Assembly (NCBI GenBank): GCA_016124585.1
Contig: WGNL01000012.1
Location: 1-64,000 of the forward strand
Length of the DNA: 64,000 nucleotides
DNA from: Bacteroidota bacterium
GTDB taxonomy: Bacteria; Bacteroidota; Bacteroidia; Chitinophagales; Saprospiraceae
Direction of reading: 5' to 3'
The position numbers and the translations under genes are program-made. Below, piece by piece: positions 1-5,317 of the stretch. How positions within the stretch are numbered: the stretch's first letter is position 1; each line of letters starts with the position of its first letter. The notes beneath the pieces were generated by a model. That model had not been told where the DNA came from. It saw only the letters and a list, made by a program, of their open reading frames with translations, and made no database searches.

Positions 1-1
1 T

Positions 2-133
2 GGAAGGCTGTCGGGCTTTGTAAGGTCAAAAGCACAGCCATTACCGGGCGAAAAGCTGCTATGGCAAAGCATTAAGTTGTTAAATGCCATGAAGGCTGGC
101 TACCTATTGAACCAGCAGAATTATGGGACATGA
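2..133 (+). CDS. Possible transposase C-terminus (IS4-like), partial
   Basis: An open frame runs in from the window edge and stops with TGA at 131-133, giving 43 residues. It contains a Pro-Gly-Glu-Lys-x-Leu-Trp stretch followed by an amphipathic helix. That resembles the tail of IS4-type DDE transposases, where a Gly-x-Leu...Pro-Gly-x-x-x-Leu-Trp-Arg-Gly-Leu pattern closes the protein. The stop codon lies directly against the broken end of a cupin gene read from the other strand (134-310), as expected if an insertion sequence had landed in that gene. The fragment is short, so the family call comes from one motif and position only. It could be a chance frame. Confidence 0.4.
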   Translation, partial: GRLSGFVRSKAQPLPGEKLLWQSIKLLNAMKAGYLLNQQNYGT

Positions 134-310
134 TTAGGTCTCTGAACTTGAAACAAGTTTGTGTGGGAGAGATTGCTCGCCTTTGTCCAAATAGGCATGA
201 GCCAGACTAAATCTTGTTTCAACATTAGTATTGGAAGGGTTTGCCAACTCACGTAATTTGGTCTGATCTCCAGCCAAAAAACACGGCGCATCTGATAATT
301 TTATTACCAT
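134..310 (-). pseudogene. Truncated cupin-domain gene (N-terminal half)
   Basis: Reading the minus strand from an ATG at 308-310 gives a 58-residue product that ends at TAA (134-136). It starts MVIKLSDAPCFLAGD and contains SLAHAYLDKGEQSLPHKL and SSSET. This matches the first strands of small single-domain cupins (about 110-120 aa), in which the same region is followed by a Tyr-Tyr-x-Leu-x-Gly-x-Gly strand. Here translation stops exactly where that strand should begin, and no reading frame beyond 134 restores it. The second half of the barrel, with the remaining metal ligands, is therefore missing. I infer a gene broken by insertion of the element whose end occupies positions 1-133. Its 5' end faces the curli locus. 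Confidence 0.5.
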
Positions 311-333
311 AACAATATAATTAGTTCATAATT

Positions 334-349
334 TACGTGGAAACACGTA
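334..349. promoter_or_regulatory. 16-bp palindrome upstream of the curli promoter
   Basis: TACGTG-GAAA-CACGTA is a perfect inverted repeat. It is followed at 358-365 by the self-complementary TTACGTAA. Both lie just upstream of the candidate csg promoter at 374-405. Two TACGT-type sites in 32 bp look like an operator for a dimeric regulator, but no regulator gene (such as csgD) is visible nearby. Function is inferred from position only. Confidence 0.35.
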
Positions 350-373
350 GTATTAAATTACGTAAATTCCGTA

Positions 374-405
374 TTGGCTGTACCCTGGAAGCATTGTTAC
401 CTTTG
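374..405 (+). promoter_or_regulatory. Bacteroidota-type promoter for the curli operon
   Basis: A TTG at 374-376 and TACCTTTG at 398-405 match the Bacteroidota -33 (TTG) and -7 (TAnnTTTG) elements, separated by 21 bp. Transcription would start near 412 and leave a leader of about 230 nt before the csgA-like start at 645. The rest of 311-644 shows no convincing gene; a 103-codon frame at 337-648 has no signal peptide or recognisable domain. Confidence 0.5.
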
Positions 406-644
406 CGACGCTGCTGGAAACTAGGAACACAATCTACCACCCATTCTTCAAATCTCACTCAATCTACAGCAGCCAATTTTACCGCTTTACCACTAGACTT
501 TACCAAAGTAGAGTCACCGCTGGTGATACTCACACACAAATTAGGTAATACACAAATCGGAATCCATAATCCTGAAGTTTGCTTGGTCATTCAATTGGTC
601 AGCAATACTTCAATATATTTTCATCATTTCAAATTGAACTCCCT

Positions 645-1487
645 ATGAAAAAGGTTTTTCTCATCTGTTCTTCTGTTGCTTTTGCTGGCGCAATGATTGC
701 CCAAACAAACTCCAACAACCTTGAGCAAGTCGGTAATAGCAATAGCTCAAACATCACACAAGTTGGAAATCAAAACAAGACACTTATCATTCACACTGGC
801 AGTGAAAACGACTTAACATTAGGTCAGAATGGTAACGGCAACACCGCCGAAAATCAGGCAACTGGCAACACTAACACGATTTTTATTCAGCAAGTTGGTT
901 CAGCTAACCAAGCGGTCACCACTATCCAAGCGAACAAAAACATCGCCACTGTTTCTCAAGAGGGCAATGGCAACGTAGCAAATCAGGACCTACAATCCGA
1001 TGACAGCAAAGCATTGATTTCACACTTGGGTGACAACAACCAGTCCATCCAACAACAATTAGGAGTTGGTAATCAAGAGGCCCAAATTGATGTAAAAGGG
1101 AACAACAACCTGACGACTCAAGCACAGGATGGCCAAAACCAATTTGCCAAATTGAACATCATCGGTGATGCCAATATCAATATCATTACACAAAACGGCG
1201 TCTCCAACAGCCTTAACGCAACGGTAGAAGGTAGTGGCAACCAAATCAATACATTGCAGGATGGCAATAACAACTTTGCTGGCCAAGCTAACGATCCACG
1301 CCTTATTCAAATCGGAAATGACAACTCCATTTTGTTGGTTCAGCAGGGCGATTTGAACAGCAGCTCCATCCGCCAAGAAGGTGATGCAAACAAAACTATC
1401 AATGTACAAAACGGAGCGGAGCATAGCAACATCGTTCGCCAAATCGGCAACGGCAACACGGCTACCGTTACGCAGTCAAACAACTAA
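645..1487 (+). CDS. csgA: Curlin major subunit-like protein (CsgA family)
   Basis: The 280-residue protein starts MKKVFLICSSVAFAGAMIAQ, a Sec signal peptide cleaved after Ala-Gln, which selects the ATG at 645 over longer upstream reading. The mature chain is almost entirely Gln/Asn/Gly-rich curlin repeats of the form Gln-x-Gly-x-x-Asn-x-x-x-(Ile/Val)-x-Gln, for example LEQVGNSNSSNITQVGNQN. I count roughly 11-12 units, about twice the five of E. coli CsgA (151 aa). Established knowledge: such repeats stack into the cross-beta solenoid of curli fibres and are secreted through CsgG with CsgE and CsgF, all of which are encoded just downstream. First gene of the csg cluster. It ends with a full repeat, so it looks intact. 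Which of the two curlins here is the main fibre subunit is inferred from length and repeat regularity. Confidence 0.85.
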   Translation: MKKVFLICSSVAFAGAMIAQTNSNNLEQVGNSNSSNITQVGNQNKTLIIHTGSENDLTLGQNGNGNTAENQATGNTNTIFIQQVGSANQAVTTIQANKNIATVSQEGNGNVANQDLQSDDSKALISHLGDNNQSIQQQLGVGNQEAQIDVKGNNNLTTQAQDGQNQFAKLNIIGDANINIITQNGVSNSLNATVEGSGNQINTLQDGNNNFAGQANDPRLIQIGNDNSILLVQQGDLNSSSIRQEGDANKTINVQNGAEHSNIVRQIGNGNTATVTQSNN

Positions 1488-1547
1488 GAAAAAAGTAGAT
1501 TAAAGATACAGGGATTAATATCAGCTTTCTGGTTAAGACTTTTGTAG

Positions 1548-1590
1548 GTTCGAAGTGGAGAAATTTAAGTTTCTCCCTTCGAACTTGTTT
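1548..1590 (+). terminator. Hairpin between the two curlin genes (possible attenuator)
   Basis: GTTCGAAG (1548-1555) pairs with CTTCGAAC (1577-1584), continuing inward as GGAGAAA with TTTCTCC around a 6-nt loop with one bulged T. A T-rich run follows. It sits 60 nt after the csgA-like stop and 44 nt before the csgB-like start. Partial termination or 3'-end protection here would give more of the upstream curlin than of the downstream genes; that role is inference. Confidence 0.45.
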
Positions 1591-1633
1591 TAACTAAAAT
1601 TACTTCCCCTATTTTTTCAAAATTCCCTCCAAC

Positions 1634-2191
1634 GTGAAAAAACCTTGGGTGCTAAGGTGCGCTGCCATTTTGACGATAGTGTTGCTGTCGTTCAATTTTC
1701 TCTCAGCTCAATTGCTGAGTGAGGCAGATTTGCTGCTACAGCCCAATGAATTGCTGAACGCAAGCAATTCAGGTGGTGGGAACGATGCCTACATCCAGCA
1801 AATAGGTACAAACAACGATTTACAGTTGATGCAAAGCCAAGCTGGCATGGAAGGCAACCTGGCCCGGGTGTTACAATCTGGCGATTGGAATGTGGCCATC
1901 ATTTCCCAAACTGAAACGGGTAATAAACTGGCATTGATTCAGAAAGGAACCAACAACTATTACGAACTGATAGGCGATGGTTCCGGCAATGAACTGGTGA
2001 ACATTCAAAATGGCATGGACAACCGAATAGTCCAACAGTTATTGAATAGCTCACAAGTAAGCTCGGAATTGGTTCAGGTTGGAAATTCCAACGAAATAAT
2101 TCAGGTCTTAGAAAATGTCCAAGGCCAAAGTTTTACGGTAAGACAAATAGGTGATGGCATGAAAGTCATCATTCGGCAAACTGGAAATTAA
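1634..2191 (+). CDS. csgB: Curlin minor/nucleator-like subunit (CsgB-like)
   Basis: A 185-residue protein with GTG as start codon (1634), chosen because it gives an intact signal peptide (Lys-Lys, then a hydrophobic stretch ending Leu-Ser-Ala-Gln). Curlin-type units are present but more irregular than in the upstream gene: IQQIGTNND, VLQSGDWN, IQKGTNN, VNIQNGMDN, LVQVGNSN, VRQIGDG. The last unit carries Arg and Lys (VRQIGDGMKVIIRQTGN), which recalls the charged fifth repeat of E. coli CsgB that anchors the nucleator to the cell. I therefore favour a nucleator role. The non-repeat stretch after the signal peptide (about residues 26-50) lacks curlin spacing. It lies between the major curlin and csgE in the same orientation. 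Confidence 0.7.
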   Translation: MKKPWVLRCAAILTIVLLSFNFLSAQLLSEADLLLQPNELLNASNSGGGNDAYIQQIGTNNDLQLMQSQAGMEGNLARVLQSGDWNVAIISQTETGNKLALIQKGTNNYYELIGDGSGNELVNIQNGMDNRIVQQLLNSSQVSSELVQVGNSNEIIQVLENVQGQSFTVRQIGDGMKVIIRQTGN

Positions 2192-2280
2192 GCTGCTGGA
2201 ATATTCTCCCAAATACTAAAAAAGCCATTACTCCATTGTACCATTGTCCTTCACATTACCCCCCAGGTAATTTTAGGATT

Positions 2281-3042
2281 TTGAAAAGAACACTTGTAAT
2301 TCTGCTCGTACTGCCTTTTTTGACGAAGGCAGTTGGCCAACGTACCGCAAAGGTTACGGCTTGGGTGGAATTGCAACAGACGGATGGAAAGGCCGTCATC
2401 TCCTGTTGGTGCCAAAACCATTCAGCTTCACCCCTCCATCTTCGCTATCAAGCTGTTTTGATTGATAAGGACAGTCTAATTCGAGAAGGCAAAACGCTGG
2501 CCTTACCTGAGCAACCTAATCTTTTGCTCAATGCCAATTTCTTAATAGCTGATGGCCAGTTTGATAAAATCCAGTTGTTCATTTTTCAGAATGAAACCCT
2601 TGTCGCCTCCTCTCAGGCATTTGGCCCAAAGACGGAAACACTGGTAGTTGCTGCACCTGATCAAAAATTGGGTTCACTGCTTGATCAACTAGGCATGGAT
2701 GGTGGAGAAATCGGAGAACTAATCCTGGATGAAACCCGCTCTAAACTAGCACATGATTTTTACGAGCTTTTTTACAATGGTTGGTCAAGTATCGAGGAAG
2801 ATGTTAAAACCAACTATGCCATTACAATTCGGGAACAACCGTCGGGCATCGGCATTGGCACCCGAATAATGGTAGAACTTAACGGGGAAGAAGTCCTGCA
2901 ACTGAACCTCCAACCCCGTGCGGAAATCGTGGAAGAATTGGCCATACAGTTGGTGCAATCGCTCTACGACCAAATCATGAACCCCGACAAATCCTATCAA
3001 GAAATTGGAACCAGCGACCTTTCGGGTAGCGGTATTTATTGA
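2281..3042 (+). CDS. csgE: Curli assembly/transport component CsgE
   Basis: Start chosen at TTG 2281, which begins KRTLVILLVLPFLTKAVGQ, a clean signal peptide. An upstream TTG at 2236 would add 15 residues ahead of it. The C-terminal 110 residues match CsgE: KLAHDFYELFYNGWSS aligns with the E. coli GHDFYRAFSDKWES region, and ITIREQPS with TINERPS, followed by the strand-rich part ending in a helix (AIQLVQSLYDQI). CsgE caps the periplasmic mouth of the CsgG pore and selects curlin substrates. The protein is longer (253 aa) than E. coli CsgE (129 aa) because of an N-terminal beta-rich region (about residues 20-125) not found in the E. coli protein. 25 bp separate it from csgF. Confidence 0.85.
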   Translation: MKRTLVILLVLPFLTKAVGQRTAKVTAWVELQQTDGKAVISCWCQNHSASPLHLRYQAVLIDKDSLIREGKTLALPEQPNLLLNANFLIADGQFDKIQLFIFQNETLVASSQAFGPKTETLVVAAPDQKLGSLLDQLGMDGGEIGELILDETRSKLAHDFYELFYNGWSSIEEDVKTNYAITIREQPSGIGIGTRIMVELNGEEVLQLNLQPRAEIVEELAIQLVQSLYDQIMNPDKSYQEIGTSDLSGSGIY

Positions 3043-3067
3043 GAAAATGAAAAATTGAAATTGAGCC

Positions 3068-3484
3068 ATGAATACTTTTATCAAAACATTTTTTGCCTTT
3101 GCCTTGGTTTTATGTGCTTCGCAAATGAGTGCACAGGACTTGGTTTACAAGCCAAAAAACCCGGCATTTGGTGGCGATACTTTCAACTACAATTGGCTAC
3201 TGAGTTCTGCCCAAGCGCAGGATTTGACAACCGAAAACCACAATAAGGCCATCACTCAAAAAAGCACCGTGGATGCCTTTGCCAGCAACTTGAACAACCT
3301 GCTGCTCAGCCAGATTTCCCGGCAAATCATCACCAGCCAGTTCGGTGAAAATGGCTTGCAGGATGGACAGTACACCCTCGGTAATTTTCAAGTAGATGTG
3401 GCCAGCACCTTGGAAGGCTTGACTATCACCATTTTTGACCAAGTGCAAGGCGAGTCAACACAGATTGTGATTCCGTTTTATTGA
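3068..3484 (+). CDS. csgF: Curli assembly component CsgF
   Basis: 138 residues with signal peptide MNTFIKTFFAFALVLCASQMSAQ. The mature start DLVYKPKNPAFGGDTFNYNWLLSSAQAQ is the conserved CsgF N-terminus (E. coli: Thr-Met-Thr-Phe-Gln-Phe-Arg-x-Pro-x-Phe-Gly-Gly-x-Pro...), the segment known to insert into the CsgG barrel as a second constriction. The length equals E. coli CsgF (138 aa). CsgF couples secretion to surface nucleation by CsgB. The gene follows csgE closely, but 213 bp separate it from csgG, and that gap holds two inverted repeats. Confidence 0.9.
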   Translation: MNTFIKTFFAFALVLCASQMSAQDLVYKPKNPAFGGDTFNYNWLLSSAQAQDLTTENHNKAITQKSTVDAFASNLNNLLLSQISRQIITSQFGENGLQDGQYTLGNFQVDVASTLEGLTITIFDQVQGESTQIVIPFY

Positions 3485-3491
3485 AAAGACA

Positions 3492-3580
3492 TTAGACATT
3501 TGTCATTAGACATTAGCTACCCTAAATCGTTGATTGTCAATGCCCTGTATAATGTCCAATGACTAATGACCAATGTCTAA
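3492..3580. repeat. Imperfect inverted repeat in csgF-csgG gap
   Basis: Arm 3492-3516 (TTAGACATTTGTCATTAGAC...) and arm 3556-3580 (...ACTAATGACCAATGTCTAA) are reverse complements at about 22 of 25 positions, around a 39-nt spacer. Within each arm CATTAG/GACATT is itself repeated. It looks like a dispersed intergenic element rather than a terminator, as no T run follows. Confidence 0.55.
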
Positions 3581-3639
3581 ATAACCATCCCTCCCGCACA
3601 CCAGCTCAAACACACAAGGCCCCCCTACCCCTTTTTCCC

Positions 3640-3672
3640 TTTACCACAAGGTATTTCATGCCTTGTGGTAAA
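3640..3672. repeat. 12-bp inverted repeat before csgG
   Basis: TTTACCACAAGG (3640-3651) is the perfect reverse complement of CCTTGTGGTAAA (3661-3672), with a 9-nt loop. It ends 25 nt before the csgG start, so the hairpin could affect csgG translation or mark the 3' end of the csgF message. Confidence 0.5.
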
Positions 3673-3697
3673 ACCTGTTTTTTAAAGCTGATACCCT

Positions 3698-5197
3698 ATG
3701 AGCAACTTACTTAAAATTGTCTTGGCACAACGTCGGCGAGGTTTGAAACCTCGCCGACGTTTACCGCTGCAAACTTACAAACCACTGCTAATCATCGGCT
3801 TATCGCTGATGCTCACAGGCTGTGGCTCCTACCTCTACCAGCCCATCCAGCAGACAAAAGCCAGACTTGGGGAGGAAACTCAGAGCACCCTCGACCTCCG
3901 CAGCCTGCCAGAACCCAAGGAGAAAATCGTGGTGGCCGTCTATAAATTCCGGGACCAGACGGGGCAGTACAAACCTACGGAAGGAGGCACTAGTTGGAGC
4001 ACAGCAGTGACGCAGGGGGCGACAAACATCCTTCTCAAAGCGCTTGACGATTCCGGTTGGTTTGTGCCTATCGAGCGAGAAAATGTGGGCAACCTGCTCA
4101 ACGAACGCAAAATCATCCGCAGCAGCCGAGCGCAGTACAACAATGAATCGGGGGAAGGGAAGGATAATCTCCTGCCGCCGCTGCTTTACGCTGGCGTCAT
4201 CCTCGAGGGCGGCATCGTGAGCTATGATGCCAACGTGATTACGGGTGGCGCTGGGCTGCGTTATTTTGGCGTCGGGGGCAGCAGCCAGTACCGACAGGAC
4301 CGGGTGACAGTCTATCTCCGAGCGGTGTCGGCGAGCAACGGCAAGATTTTGAAGACGGTTTACACTTCGAAAACCATCCTGTCGCAGGCGCTGGACGGCG
4401 GCTTGTTTCAGTTTGTGAAATACAAGCGGTTGCTGGAGGTCGAGACGGGTTTTACCTACAACGAACCTTCGGAAATCGCCGTGACGGAGGCCATCGAAAA
4501 AGCGGTGATGAGCCTCGTCATCGAGGGAATTGACGGGGAACTTTGGGCACCGCTCGAACCTCGGAAGATGGCCGAATCGCCCGTGAAGGAGTACAAAAAG
4601 GAAAAGGAAATGCTACCGAAGACCGATATTTTCGGTAAAAAAATTGACAACCGCCGGGGCATCATCGCCCTGCAATTGGGCACAGCGAGCCTGCTATACC
4701 AAGGCGATTACCCCAATCCGATTTTGAAAACGGGCGCTGATTTTGGCTTCCAAACAAACCCTACGCCCGCCTTTGGCTTGGCCTTCAATCTCGGTTTAAA
4801 CTCCCTTGCGACGCAAAAATACTATGCCTCTAAAGTCACTTATTTGGACCTGACGGCTAGTTACCGACTGTTTCCCTACGACCAATTCACGCCGTTTTTG
4901 CAGGGTGGCGTTGGACTTTTAACCGAAAACAAAGCAACCCGTTTTGACTATTCTTCACCTGTTTACCCCAAAGTCCACTTGGGTGCTGGGGTTGAAATTT
5001 TGGTGAACGACGCCACCGGGCTCCGCTTTTCCGTTGATTATAATTACCTGTTCAACGACCGACTTGACCAAGTGGAGCAGGGCAACTACAATGATTTCTA
5101 CTGGCGGGGGAATATTGGCGTGAACTTTTACTTCGGCAGGAAAGTGGAAGGTTCACGCAAGTTTGAAACGGAGAAGAAGGTTGACCCGGGATTTTAA
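3698..5197 (+). CDS. csgG: CsgG curli secretion pore with C-terminal beta-barrel-like extension
   Basis: A 499-residue lipoprotein (E. coli CsgG is 277 aa). The lipobox Leu-Thr-Gly-Cys puts the lipidated Cys at residue 42. Residues 75-290 follow CsgG closely: VVAVYKFRDQTGQYKP, STAVTQGAT, GWFVPIERENVGNLLNERKIIR, RYFGVGGSSQY, SKTILSQ, RLLEVETGFTYNEP. CsgG forms a nine-subunit outer-membrane channel that exports curlins. From about residue 315 a second domain of about 185 aa follows, rich in alternating strands (ALQLGTASLLYQGDYPNP, FTPFLQGGVGLLTENKATRFD, NIGVNFYFG), resembling an eight-stranded OmpA/OmpX-like barrel. The loop that forms the pore constriction differs from E. coli. The long signal-peptide n-region (residues 11-22, QRRRGLKPRRRL) is encoded by a perfect DNA palindrome. 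Confidence 0.88.
   Translation: MSNLLKIVLAQRRRGLKPRRRLPLQTYKPLLIIGLSLMLTGCGSYLYQPIQQTKARLGEETQSTLDLRSLPEPKEKIVVAVYKFRDQTGQYKPTEGGTSWSTAVTQGATNILLKALDDSGWFVPIERENVGNLLNERKIIRSSRAQYNNESGEGKDNLLPPLLYAGVILEGGIVSYDANVITGGAGLRYFGVGGSSQYRQDRVTVYLRAVSASNGKILKTVYTSKTILSQALDGGLFQFVKYKRLLEVETGFTYNEPSEIAVTEAIEKAVMSLVIEGIDGELWAPLEPRKMAESPVKEYKKEKEMLPKTDIFGKKIDNRRGIIALQLGTASLLYQGDYPNPILKTGADFGFQTNPTPAFGLAFNLGLNSLATQKYYASKVTYLDLTASYRLFPYDQFTPFLQGGVGLLTENKATRFDYSSPVYPKVHLGAGVEILVNDATGLRFSVDYNYLFNDRLDQVEQGNYNDFYWRGNIGVNFYFGRKVEGSRKFETEKKVDPGF
3729..3761. repeat. Perfect palindromic element inside the csgG signal-peptide codons
   Basis: AACGTCGGCGAGGTT (3729-3743) and AACCTCGCCGACGTT (3747-3761) are perfect reverse complements around TGA, read out of frame so no stop results. 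The 33-bp unit is more GC-rich than its flanks, and 33 is a multiple of 3, so gain or loss keeps the csgG frame. It has the look of a mobile or dispersed palindromic repeat. Confidence 0.75.
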
Positions 5198-5210
5198 CCC
5201 ATTTTTCAAA

Positions 5211-5292
5211 GCCGCCTTGTCATTGCCGAAGGCAACCTCTGCGTCAAGTGTGTACGTGATTCAGAGGTTGCCTTCGGCAATGACAAGGCGGC
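5211..5292. repeat. Perfect 30-bp inverted repeat after csgG
   Basis: Arm 5211-5240 begins GCCGCCTTGTCATTGCCGAA and arm 5263-5292 is its exact reverse complement; the loop is 22 nt. The RNA would form a very stable hairpin in the 120-bp gap between csgG and the next gene. There is only a short A/T tract after it, so it could be a terminator, an RNA-stability element, or a dispersed repeat of the same kind as the one inside csgG. Confidence 0.75.
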
Positions 5293-5317
5293 AAAAACAC
5301 GCAGGAAAATTTAAAGC

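Noticed and set aside
337-648. 103-codon plus-strand frame upstream of the curlin gene
   Set aside because: It overlaps the promoter and the csgA start, begins inside the TACGTG palindrome, and its product has no signal peptide, domain or coding bias.
645-1487. Short repetitive words in the curlin gene considered as a DNA repeat array
   Set aside because: They come from the coded curlin repeats (Gln-x-Gly-x-x-Asn), not from identical DNA units.
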